Positions 1 through 12,500 of a stretch of DNA of 64,000 nt are shown one piece after another (positions within the stretch are counted from its first letter, which is position 1; each line of letters begins with the position of its first letter). The position numbers were made by a program, and so were the translations under genes. The notes under the pieces were generated by a model. It searched no databases. It was not told the origin of the DNA and worked only from the letters and a program-made list of their open reading frames with translations. The DNA comes from Rusavskia elegans (Eukaryota > Ascomycota > Lecanoromycetes > Teloschistales > Teloschistaceae): assembly GCA_011316305.1 (NCBI GenBank), contig SAUG01000019.1:1-64000 (forward strand), read 5' to 3'.

Positions 1-1140
1 GAAAAAAGATTTAAATAAAATAAATACTATATTTATTATTTAATTATTTATTATTATTATTAAAATTGCCGGGTCTAAAGAGGCGAAATCTAATAAATAT
101 ATTAAGAAAGCTTTAGCAGATTTTAAATTAGATATATAAACGATTAAGAACTTCTAGTCGATATACTATATAGATAGCAATAATTCTAGAGGCGGCGAAG
201 AGGGCGGCGGCCCGGGAATCCGAGTAAAAAGAAAGAATATTCTACTTTTCTAAGTAATCGCGGAATATATTAGAAACGACTTCCTTACTTTCCGACCTAG
301 TACCGAAGCTAAAGCGCTCTTACTTATCGTTGCGAAGTAGAATAGGGAATATCGGTATACTTCGACGTCGATACTATTATCGTCGCCTCTACCGAAGTAT
401 TAGAATATTTAGGAACGTTATAGATAATATCTAGGAGTACTATAAAATAGATAGCAAGGTAGTAGATAGAAAAAGGAAGAAAGCAGACGAGTACTAAGGT
501 ATTAACGTTAATAGAAACAGACTTAACGACGGTAACGCTAATAAATACGGTAATTAGAGATAGATTAATAGGGTCGAGCCTAACGACTAAACTAGTAACT
601 TGGATAAACGTATAGTAGCAGCTTTAGTAAAGATAGAAAGTAATAGGTAATTAAAGGAATATTACCGTAATAGTTATTTAATTTAGTATAAAATAGGGGT
701 TTAGATAGCTATAATCGTTATATCTGGATATACGATATAAATAACGAGAAGAGTGTTAGAGGAATAAGAATTTATAATAGAAAGAGATAGGAGTAAATTA
801 CCGGCGGTTATTACTATTAGTCGGTACTTCGATAAGTGCTTTTATTCTAGCGACTATTAAATCCTCGGTATCTACGGATACTTGGATTTATACGCGATAA
901 AAATACGACTCCTAGAATTCGCCTATCAGCGTTAATAAAATCCTAGCTACTATCTATAATAAAAAAAATACTATATCGGTAATAACGACTATAGGTAATT
1001 TTATACGGTAAGAGCTACTACTACCTATAAAGCGCTTTCGACTAGTTTAACCCTCCCTTAAATTAGCGAGGTAATATCTGTTATCGTAGGCGGAGGTAGA
1101 AAAACGGTAGCTGGAACTTCTATACCTGCCGGAAACGAAG

Positions 1141-1768
1141 TATCGGCTAACTCCCGATCGATTTAGCTATTACTAACGAGCAGATCGAGATCGTTTACCT
1201 AGATATAATTCTCGTTAGGTTCTAGTAGATTTCTATACGTCTCTAAACGCCGAAGGATAAGACTGGATTGCCGGTTAGGTATCCTTTACCCGGTACGGCG
1301 AGAGGAAGGAGAATAGAATTCGTAGGAAGATAAGGTAGGGACCTGGACAAGTTTACCGCTAACTCTCTGCTATAAGCTTAAACTAGGGGCGAGTACCGGG
1401 GACGGCGTTAAGTAACGTCTACTGCCGCTATAATACCTAAGTACTAGGGATAATATATCGGCTAACTCCCGGTCGATTTAGCTATTACTAACGAGCAGAT
1501 CGAAATTGTTTACCTAGACGTAATTCTCGTCAGGTTCTAGTATACTTCTATACGTCTCTAGGCGCCGAAAGGTAAGGCTAGATCGCCGGTTAGGCGTCCT
1601 TTACCCGGTACGGCGAGAGGAAGGAGAATAGAATTCGTAGGGAGACGAAGTAGGGACCTAGACGAGTTTACCGCTAACTCTCTACTATAAGCTTGAACTA
1701 GGGGCGAGTACAGGGGATAGCGTTAAGCTACGTCTACTACCGCTATAACGCCTGAGTAGCTCTTAAGG
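1141..1768. repeat. Direct tandem duplication, 315-base unit, two copies
   Basis: The motif TATCGGCTAACTCCCG starts at 1141 and again at 1456, giving a 315-base period. The two copies stay aligned through internal landmarks such as the GAGCAGATCGA and GGTACGGCGAGAGGAAGG segments, with differences mostly of C/T or G/A type. The unit is a multiple of three, so it could once have been a 105-codon coding repeat, but no frame is open now. Confidence 0.8.
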
Positions 1769-3061
1769 TAATAGTAAAGAATCGAATAATAATAACAGTA
1801 GTCCGGGAAAGCCTTCTACCGGAAACTCGTTTAGTAGATCTACCTCTTAAGAGTTTCTATATTAAGCTAGTAGCTCTGCAGACTTACCTATACTTGTCGA
1901 AATAAGTTTAACCCTGTTACTATTATCCGTATCCGTCTCGTTATTAAGAAGGTCGACGACGGTACTACGACTACCAGTTACGTTTTTTAATAGAAAGGTA
2001 TTCGGCCTACTCGCTACCTTATTTTCTTTATCTTATATATTCCCTTTATACTACTAGCTTAGGCTAGGTTAACTAGCCGCTAGCTTAGGGACCGTTATAA
2101 CCGGTAGTCCTATACGTTAGCGGTTTTCTCTCTCCTATTATTCTTTAATTTACTTTTTTTTACGATTCTGCTTCTTCCGTTCTTCGGCGGTACGGATTTT
2201 ATCGGCCTGTTCTTCTAATTCGATAGCCCTATTAATACGACGTTGCTCCGCTATAGAGATATATAGGGTTACGCCGGCTTTCCGATATACCGCTTTCGCC
2301 CGTTTCGACGTAGTTAGCTTATATAGCCGCTCTATATTACTTACTAGTATTATAAACGAGATTACTAGAGTAGGTAAGGAGTTAATAGTAGCGATATATT
2401 TAGAGAGGGTAAAACTAACGGTAAAAAGAGGATAGCGGGTACCGCTGCCGGCTAAACTTCGGATAACGACTCGCTACTTGCTAATTAAGTATTATATAAC
2501 CTATATCGACTGCGTATTTATTAGTAGTTAAAATTAATACGAGGGTACCGGCGTAGAATAGATAAATACAAAATATCTGCCGAGAAGGACGAGGATAATA
2601 GTACAAGGCAGGCGGAAAATAACTAGTATAGTATATATATAATAACCAGTAGTATAGTAGTATTGGGTATACTAATTATAGTAAGTATTAGAATAACTAA
2701 TTAAGAGTTAAAATATACGATTTTAAATACCTACCCCTGAAGCTATTAGGTAGATAGAGAAAGGGAAAATACTATACTACTCGGAACTTTAGGATATTAA
2801 TACCGATAGGGGAGCCTTATATAGTTCTAGGACCACTTTATCCTATAGGTCCGTTTTAGAAATAAACCGCCCAGACTTTCTATTATACGTCTTCTTTAGT
2901 TTCGCTACCCTAGAGGTCAGGGCTAAAGCCGGTTAAAACTAAAAGCGGGCTAGAGCTAGTTAAAACTAAGGGTCCTTTAGAGTATCTAAAGGCTAAAGAG
3001 ACCGTAGACGTTCTTTAGACTCGGGGTTCAAGAAGGTAAGGACTACCGTCTTCGTAGGATC

Positions 3062-3612
3062 CGGAGCTATACTATTAGATATTTCGGGCTCTAGAAGGAA
3101 GATTAGTATCGATATAGTTCTGGAACTATATAAAACTATACTTACTAAAGTTCTTAATCGATTCGCTTAATTTTTATCTCTTAGCGTCGGGAGAGCGAGG
3201 AGTAGGGGAACGACCTTTACTACGCCGTAGAGACTACGCGGAATCCGTAGCTATAATACGGGATAATTTATTATCTAGAAAAAAGATTAGTATCGACGTA
3301 GTCCTGGGACTATATAAAAACTATACTTACCTAAGTTTAGTATCGACTCGCTTAATCTTTATCTCTTAGCGTTAGGAAAGCGAGGAGTAGGGAAATAATT
3401 TAGATCGAGCCTTCCCGGCTACGCAGGATCCGAAACTATACTATCTAATAATTCGTCCTCTAGAAAGAAGATTAATATTAATATAGTCCTAGGACTATAT
3501 AAAACTATACTTACTAGAGTTTACCCTCGACTCGTTTAATCTTTATTTCTTAGTATTAGGGGAGCGAGAAGTAGGGGAGCGACTTTTACTACGCCGTAGA
3601 GACTATAGATTC
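3062..3612. repeat. Tandem array, about 184-base unit, three copies
   Basis: The landmark GATTAGTATCGA or its variant GATTAATATTAA starts at 3101, 3285 and 3470, giving periods of 184 and 185 bases. Each copy continues through a near-palindromic TAGTCCTAGGACTATATA segment and a GCGAGGAGTAGGGGA segment. The period is not a multiple of three, which argues against a coding repeat. Confidence 0.75.
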
Positions 3613-5284
3613 TCGATAGAATTAGGTAGAAGGGGATTATCTATAGTTAAAGTTTAGAAAGAGCGTTTCGAAGGCTTACTATATTCTTTAAAGGGTTTTC
3701 TAATATATTTAAGGTAAGGATCGAGCGGGGGAATATTATAGTATTTACGAAACTCTTCTTTAATAAGGAGGGTATTTTTCGCGGTATAATCCTCTAGGTT
3801 ATTCTAATCTTCGCGGGAAGAATACTAGCTAAAAAGGTTAGTATAGAGTTTTATAGCTATAATCGCTACGATCCTTAGAGCAGTAATAGTATTATATTTT
3901 CCTTCGAATCTAGGGTACGACTCCTAGAAACTTACGTATTTTTTATAGGTCGGATACGCGATCCCCGCCTATCTAGTAATAATCGGGCGTATTTTTAAGG
4001 CCTGGTTCGCTTAGGTAGCCTGGTTATAGATACTATCTACTGTAAGGATATAGAAGTTGTAGGAAAATTTTTAGCCTATCTTTATAACGCGAGCGCCGGC
4101 TTAAATTAAAGTCTAAGTATTATTAGAGATATCTAAGAAGAGCACGTCGGAGTAGCTACCCTCCTATAGATTTACAGTAGTCGCCGCGATTCTGGTCGAT
4201 ATATATATAGCCTAAACCTCTTCGATATTATCTTTTTTAGTAAAGGCTTCTACGTACTCGTCCCTTACCGTCGTACTATAGGCAGACTATATCGAGAGAA
4301 CTTTAATACCGAGCGTATACAGTAATATTTCCGTATTCTATTAAGTAGTCGGCTAGTCGTAGAATATTAGGAGTTTATGTCGATTAACGTTACAGATTTA
4401 ATAGGCAAAACCGGCTAGCGTATAGAGCTTCGGGGCGTATATATATATATATTTCGCTAAATCCCTATAATAGTAATAGTTCGGAAATAATAAATATAGT
4501 CGGGTATATTATAAATAGAAACTCGCCCTATAGTCGTTATACTCGTAGTAGGTCTTATCGAGGGCGGAAACGGCGAGTTTAGACTACCCGACCCGCAAGT
4601 AAAGGGTTTCGAGCGCGGGATTTAAAGCTAAATAGTAAAGGCGCCTATAAATCCCGTAATTATATTAGCCGGTTTCGTTTTCTAACCGGTTACCGAAGCC
4701 GCTAGTAAAACCGGCGGAAAGCTGTATATAAAATACTAGTTAGGGTAAAGTTAGAGGAAATAAAGCGGTATAGGGACTTACCTTCTAATAAATAAGGACC
4801 TGTTAATTACTATTATCTCGTATAAAATCTAACTCGACGGTTAACTACTTGCCGTTAGGTATAGACTCGCTAATCCTAATATCCTTCCCGTTAACCTTAA
4901 TAACGCTATCTCCGTAGCGTCGTAGATTTAGTAGTATTAGAATAGGAGGAATAATACTATATATAGTATCGACTTCTATTTAGTTCTGGAAATCTTTTAT
5001 CCGAGTAAATCGGGCGAAGGCGACTAGATTCAAGAGCCAGCGAAAGCGTTTAACGTAGTCCTAGGACTATTTACCTTTCTGCTAGTATAACTCTATCTCC
5101 TTTCGAGCTTCGGAGTATTTATCGACGCTATAATATAGTATATCGTCCGATTCCTAAGCAGGATTCTATATAGCCTACAGAAGGCCGTTTAGATCTTCCG
5201 CCGTATTTAGTATCGGGGTACCTATTAATATTATTACCGAACAAGGCTATAATAACCGTAAGGCTCGGTTAGACCGGGTCGTTA

Positions 5285-6550
5285 GATCTTTGATTTTCTA
5301 CGCTTTATCGTAGATAACTCGGCTAAATACCCTAGGAATCCAGCTTCGTCGACGTATACTAATATCTTCTACTTCCCCTTCGCTATCTACTCTATAGTCG
5401 TCCTCGTCGATAATTTATTTAGCGTCCTAGGTAACTTCTTTATCGGTAAAAATAGTACCTTCTTTTTCGATATCCTTTTTAATATCTATTCGATAATCGT
5501 CCGCGTCGATATTCTTATTAGCGTCCTAGGCAACTTCTTTATTAGTAAAGATAGTACCTTCTTTTTCGACGTCCCCTTTAATATCTATTTAATAATCGTC
5601 CGTATCGACGTTCTTATTAGCGTCCTAGGTAACTTCTTTATTAGTATTTTTAGCGATATCTGTTTTAGTATCCTTAGCTTACTTGGCTTCCTTGGTTTAC
5701 TTAGCTCGGCGCCGCTCTACAGGACCTTCTAGATAGGTGGATCTCAGATATAAGGTAGTATACGTCGTAACTACTACTACGAAAAGTATTTATAGAGTAT
5801 CGGGGATATTATTTAGAAACTCTATAAAAGCTAGGTTAGTAGCTCTAAAGATATCGGGGCGATCCTTAGATTTAGCCGACGCTTTATTCCCTTACTAAAA
5901 TCTAATCTTTAAAGCGGGAAAGTTAGCCTTCGCCTATTTCTATATAATAAACCCAGATAAAAAGGCGATAACTAAATTAAACTTATATTTACGTTTATCG
6001 TATATCTCCGCGAGTACTAAAACCTTCTTATTTAGATCTGCAGTAGGGGCGCGGCAAGGTAATTTCTTGCGTTATAGTATACCCTTACGCCGTAGTATAA
6101 GTAATCCTCGACGGCCGAGAAAGGAATTAGATACCAAGTTTAAGTTTAAGGTATCCGAATCCGTATTAACCGGGTTGCGAAGGGGGGTTATAAAGGCTAA
6201 CTTATCTATACGCGACTCGGTTAGTTCTTGATTTTTAAGTCCTATAGGTTAGATATAGTCCTAGGTTAACGTTAATAGCGGCGCCTCTATAGTAGACGAA
6301 GGGGTATCGACGTAGTCCTAGGTTAATATTAATATTAGTTCCTTAGTTTTAGATAAAGGGGCGGATTTAGGCTTTATAAAGCCTAGGCCCGCTATTACTA
6401 TTTTTATATCGGCTGAGGCTATATTAGCAGAAATAGAGTAATAGGAAGTTTAGCAGCTTACTACCGTATTCGATAGTATACTATACTACTAAGCAGAGCG
6501 CCTGAACGGTTTTTCCTAAACCTATTTCGTCGGCTAATAGCAGACCCCCA
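5285..6550 (-). pseudogene. RIP-degraded SNF2-family helicase/ATPase remnant
   Basis: On the minus strand around 6550-6491 the peptide GLLLADEIGLGKTVQALCLV is readable. It is the SNF2 Walker A motif (motif I, DEIGLGKT). About 1.2 kb further, at 5335-5285, the frame reads RVIYDKA then a stop then KIKDLTTRS. This aligns with the SNF2 motif II segment (DEAQ/DEAH followed by KIKNPTT); the two changed codons fit GAA to AAA and CAG to TAG, both RIP-type transitions. The original gene probably ran well beyond these limits on both sides (perhaps 2-8 kb), but no other motif was placed with confidence. The long gap between the motifs resembles Rad5/Rad16-like members with insertions; this is inference. 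It is non-functional as it stands. Confidence 0.65.
5400..5655 (-). repeat. 99-base tandem repeat inside the SNF2 remnant
   Basis: The landmark GCGTCCTAGG(T/C)AACTTC starts at 5422, 5521 and 5620, an exact 99-base period, and is followed each time by a TAGTACCTTCTTTTTCGA segment. The unit equals 33 codons and lies between the two SNF2 motifs, so it probably encoded a 33-residue repeat in an acidic linker of the dead helicase. Confidence 0.7.
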
Positions 6551-9500
6551 AATATAGGCTCTATAATCAATATCTAATATAGAAATTATATCTAATACGG
6601 TTTAAGATACTATATAGTTCTAGGATACTCGTCGAAGTAGAAATAATTAGCCGGATAGATATCTGGGGCGCGGGGCAGTTCGGGATCCAACTATAAAGCC
6701 TTATAGGACTCTTCGTACGAGGGAGAGATAGCGCTAATAATACTAATATGCTTTTGGATATTTTCGACCGTTTATTAGGCTTATTAGTTGTCTACTGCCG
6801 TATCGGTCTCTACTATAATATCGGCTAAGTAGGCTATTTTACGGGTAAATACTTACTCCGCTAATTCTTACTAGCCCTTTTAAGTAGCCTTCGCCCTAGC
6901 TTCCTTTTCTTAAGTTATTATAACTATCTGTTCGACCGTCGTATTAGGGGGGAACTAGACTAGTATATACTTAAGGTCGTATAAACTCTTAATCGTAGCT
7001 ACTTACTCGGTATACGATAGAGGCGGGCGGGGATTCTGCCGGCTATTACTTAATTTATATACGGTATAAACCGAGACTAGTTTATCGATCTTTTCTTTAA
7101 ATTAGGCTAGCAGTTCTTCTTCTACTACCTTACGATCGACGTCCGGTAATACGCGGTTAGCTTCTAGCTCTTCCTTAATCTCGCGTATCTAGTCTGGATC
7201 TTCGATCTAATCGAACTCTACGGGCTTAAAGAAGGTTAGCGCCGGGGGTTTTTCTAGCTTAGAGTCGGACGTATAGGGATCGGTATCCGGAGCAGTATAG
7301 TAGTATACTAGTACGGCCTTATTAGTCTGGGGTTTAGAGGTGCCTATATAACTTCCCGAACGTACCGCCTTTTTAGTCGACTTCTTAAGCTAGTTCTTAA
7401 CCAGGTAATAGACTCGATATTAATCCTCGGAGGCGTAAGCCTAGTAGAAGTACTCTTTATTCCGGTAAGCCGGATTGCCCTCGGGGATACGCGTTAAGAT
7501 ATCTAGGCCTCGGCTACTCGTTAGGATATCGTATAGCGTCTTAATCTAGTATAGGAAAGGTCGATAGGTCGTATAAAAAGTACTCCCTTCGACGGGTAAT
7601 AGCTACGTATAGAAGGTAGGATTAAAACCGCTAATATCGATCTTATTCTGCTAGAAAATATAGCTAAACAGTTTACTAATTTTAATCTACGTTTTCGCTA
7701 GCTCCTTCCCTATTTACTCTTTCTAGTATCCTTCCTTAACGATAGTAGTAAGTCTGTCTAGTAGTATACTTAGATAGCTATAGAGCTCCCTTAGTTTACT
7801 AGTATTAGCGAGGCCGAAATACCTGTATAGCGAGATATCGCTACCTACGAGATCTAGTCCGCCTTCTTTAGAAGGGATAACCTAAACGCCGTCGAGGAAC
7901 TATAGTAGATCCTTAGGTAGTAGTAGTCCGGCTAAGGCTAGGTTTACGTCTGCTAATAGATTTAGAGTAGCAGTCTTCCTAGGTCTAGCGGGTATTAATA
8001 GCCTAGCTTATATAGTCCGTATTCTTTTCTTTTCCTTTAGTAGTACTATATAGACCTAGGACCACGTTCTAGTACGAGCTGGATACCTCGAAAGGGGTGT
8101 TTTAGAGACTATAGGGTAACCGTACCTGGAAAAGGAAGAAGGACTATATAGTTTTAGGGGTCGAGAATATAGACCGTCGGAATAAATTAGTATAATTAGA
8201 GCTGGACGTAATCCTAGGATAACAAGTAATAAGGGCTAGACGTAATCCTAGAATAATAACTCGCTATAACTGAACTAAGGTAAATTAACCGAAAGCCGCG
8301 GTAGGGTTAGTATTAAATATAGTAATTCGAGTACTCGGAAGCTGTAAAATATAGTTTATATCTAACGCTATAGAGCAGATCGTAACCCTAGAGCTATATT
8401 AAAAAGTAGAAGAACGTACTAACGAGGTTGTAATCGAAAAAGAAATAGAAATATATAAGTAGGTAGTACTAAATATAATATATAAGAAGAAAAAAAGTAA
8501 AGTAGAAGATAAAGAGTATTTATATATTAATAACAGCCGAGTAATACGCTAATAGACGCGAGTGATACGCAGATATTTAACAGGTTTTATTTCTAAGGCG
8601 AAAATAGATAGTAGAATAAAATAAAAGTAAACTGCTTTGCTAGAAGAGCGTGTTGAATATATAATATATAGTGAATATATTAGGACTAGTACTCTTTTAT
8701 TATCCTAGGATTATATCCAGCCCTTATAGTATTAAGGCTTTAGTTATCCTAGGATTACGTCCAGCCCTTACGGGATTAAAGGAGAAACTTGTCCGGAATA
8801 AACTATAGTCTATATATATCTAGCGAGAAGTATCGGTTTCCGAGTCTATAAGGTCTATAATTATTAGTTAAATAGATAAACGGTAGGACGATATAAAGAT
8901 ACCTTATACCTATATCTATAGGTAACCTACCTTAGTACTCCTTTCTACTAGCGAAGGTTATCTTCTTTCGATTTAGTTAGATCTTCTTACGTCGGAGTAT
9001 TTAGTAAACCGCTAGATCTAAAGGACGTAGTTCTAGGATTACGTTATTAATAGGTATAGTTCTAGGATTATATTATTAACGTCGGTACTAGTTACTTACT
9101 ACGGACTATAATCTAGCAATCTATTATAACTAAGCCAGGTCTAATTCTTACTTCCGTCGTAGTCGAAAAGCTCGGGATTATCGGCTAGATTATCGTTATT
9201 ATTAAACCTCGCCTTTTAAGCCTCTACTGCGACGGCCAGCTAATCTAGCTCCTAGTAAAAGATATAGAAACGATCGGAGAATATTAGATCTAGTATACCG
9301 AAGGTACTATAATTATTAAACAGATATAGCTCGAGTAGGAAGACCCGCCCTAGAATATTCTATAAGGCAGTCTCTAGACTGCCGGTCCTAATAATATCGC
9401 TGAGTTTTTTCTAGCTCCTTCTATCGCCGCGTCGCGTACGTTCTACGTTATTAGCCTGGTCGACTAGAATCCTAGCTAAATACTATCCGGTCTAAGCTAT

Positions 9501-12500
9501 TCTAGAAAGGCTTCGGATCTCTTAGGCTCTCCCTATACTATATACTTATTTCGCGGAGATTATTATAGCCAGATTATTATAGTTAAATTAAAGGATAGTA
9601 TATAGGATAGTAGAGGCAATATAAGGTATCTATTATAAAAAGGTTAAACTATACTTAGTACCTCCGGTATTAATAAGGTATCTATAGAGCTTGCGGATTA
9701 AAACCCGGAAAGACGTATATTCCTACTTCCGTTCCCGGCGATCTTTATAGTTATCCTACGCGAAAAGGGCCTACAGCCGATCTCTCTATAAGCCGGATTT
9801 AAAATACTAGCTAAAGTAGAAATTATTAGACTTAGGGGACTAGCAAGCAAGGGTAATATAAGGAAATATCCCTCCTAGGAATTATTATACGGCGGGGAAA
9901 GTTAATAGCTTAAAGTTTAACCGTTCCCGTTCGGTTAAACGCTTTAGATATAGCTCTCGAGTCTCTTTCCGGACCTAGGCTATAAGAGTTCTATACTAGC
10001 GGTTTTACTCCTTATTAAGCTAAAGTATATAGAGCTGCTGCCTTAGGATTTATAGTTTAGGCGCCTTTACGACTTCCTCGGCCTACTACTCGGTATCGAC
10101 TATATCGTCCGCTATCCGGTTAACTAGCTTATAGATAATATATTTATTATAGTCGACGAGTATAAGGTATACAGCGAGTTAAATAGATTTATAGCGACGA
10201 CGCTAAAGTAAGGTAGTATAATTAGAGGAAGATACTACCTAAACTTCGTCTGCCTAGGAGCGAAGGCGGGTTTAAAAAAGAGCGAAAAACCGGTTTTACC
10301 CTATACGGATCCTAGCGATATTATATATACCCTTAAACTTCTACTAAAGCCTATTTCTAATACCTAATTAGTAGATAATTCGAGCGTCGAAGGAAAGAAT
10401 ACCCTACTAAAGGATTATATCCGGAAGATAAGAAATAATACTATACCGGTCTATTATCGCTTAGTATTATAAGCTAAGTCTAGTTATATAAGTAGAGTCG
10501 GCGTCTACTTCTATATTATCCTCTTCTAAAGTAGGGACTACGCGTACCCGTTTCGTTTACTACTCCTTTCTTATAAGGGAAGGATATTACGCCGGTTCGG
10601 TTCCCCCTATAGCGAAACGTATAGTATTAATAGCGATATAAAGTATACTCCTATTAGCTCTTTACTTTTCCCGCGAAGCTAGGGATAGACCGGCTACCGG
10701 TACAGGTTATACTACTAATATTTCGAAGAGGAGAAGTTAAGTATTTAGAAAAGTCGAGATAAAGGCGATAATATCCCGGGTAGAAATAAAAGTATATAGT
10801 CGATAGAACTCCGCGGGGGGGTTAGAAATATGGTCCTAGGGCTACGTTAGACCCGGCCTAGATAAAGGGTTCCGCGATATATTAGATAGGAGACGTAATA
10901 GCCGAACAGGAGCTATATCCGGCTATTAGCTTAAGTCTAATACTCGGAAAAGAATAAAGCTAACCCGGTATTTATCTTATACCCTATAGCAGATATCTTT
11001 CTCGTACGCCTGCTTAAAGTATTCGTTAAGACGGCCTTTAATATATAAAAAGGCTTAAACCTAGCGATTATAGGAAAAAGGTTAGCTAAAGGGTAGATCT
11101 AGATAATCTTCGAAGCTATTAGTATATTATTAGAAGCGCGCCGCGGCGCGTTACTTATTACGAATCGGGTTATTTACGGTTTAATCGTCCTATTCGGCTT
11201 ATTTAAAAGCGAGGGCCTTAAGTTCGCGACTACTAAAGGGATAGATATCTTTAAATAGTATAACTAAAAGATCTTTAATAGTATTATAGGATTTATAGTA
11301 AGCTATAAGACTCTTACGATAGAAAGGGTTGGATATAGTTAGCTCTATAGATATAGAGCCGAGGTCTCGAGTAAAATAGAACGGGTAGGTTAATACCTTA
11401 AAGCCTGTAGGCCCTTCGTCTAGATTCTAGAAATAATCCTTCTAAACTTAAAGGTAGTATATATTACGAAGCAGGGTAATACTAAAATAGAAAATTCTAC
11501 TATAAATTTTAATAAAATCGTTAAAGCCGAAGTCGAAGTAGGACTTATTAGGAGGAACGATTTCCTTAGATATATTATATTAGTAAACTAGTATCTGCTC
11601 TATAGCGCTTCGGGCTTCCTATAGCGAATTATATATAATATCAGCCTTCAAGTTATAGGCCGATAGGACAAGGAAAAGCCTTTTAAACTCCTGCGTAGTA
11701 TTAGCGCGCCTTACTACTTCTACCTATAAAGGGTCGAGGCAGTTAGCCGGGATAGGGTAGTAGATATCTATAGGAGCTAATAATCTAAAGAAATATAGTT
11801 CCTAGTTAGCGGATATACTAGTACGGGCGGCTTCGAAACTTTAAAAATAGCGGGCGGATATATACTTAAGGCAGGTTAATCGAATAGCGGGAAAAACGAT
11901 TAAATCTATCTAGCCTAATTAAAGATCGTAACCTATATAGGTAGTATCCTATTCCGTTCGTATTATATTAGGGAAATATATATAGGTATTAAAGCTTCGC
12001 CCTCGGTCGGCAGAACTAAAGCTAATATATAGTTATTTAAGCTTATAAATACTATAGCTATAGATCGTAAAGCGCGGGTTCTATATAATATATTAATAGA
12101 AAGGCGGGCAGAAATACTAGTAAAATAGATAGAAGTAGACCGCTAGAATTATAGGAGCGAGGATAATACTATTAATATTAGTAGTAGTACGGATCTAAAG
12201 GTCGTCTTACTTTTCTATTATAAGTCGTTTAAGTAAAGCCTTCTCGCTGCGGCTAACGTTAAGGGAGGGTAGAATAGATTCCCTAGTAAGGAGAGCGCGC
12301 TAATTAATATTACAGAAATCCGGGTAAGCAGGATCGTTACGCCGTAATATTACTAAACGGTATAGAAGCGGGAGGAATAGAATAGACGAAGCTTTCCAGG
12401 GACTAAATAATTTCTAATACGCAGTAAGTTCGCTGAAGCTCCGAGCGTTAGATAGAGGGTCGGGGCAGTAGCTAGCTAGAATATCTATTAGCGATCTGAC

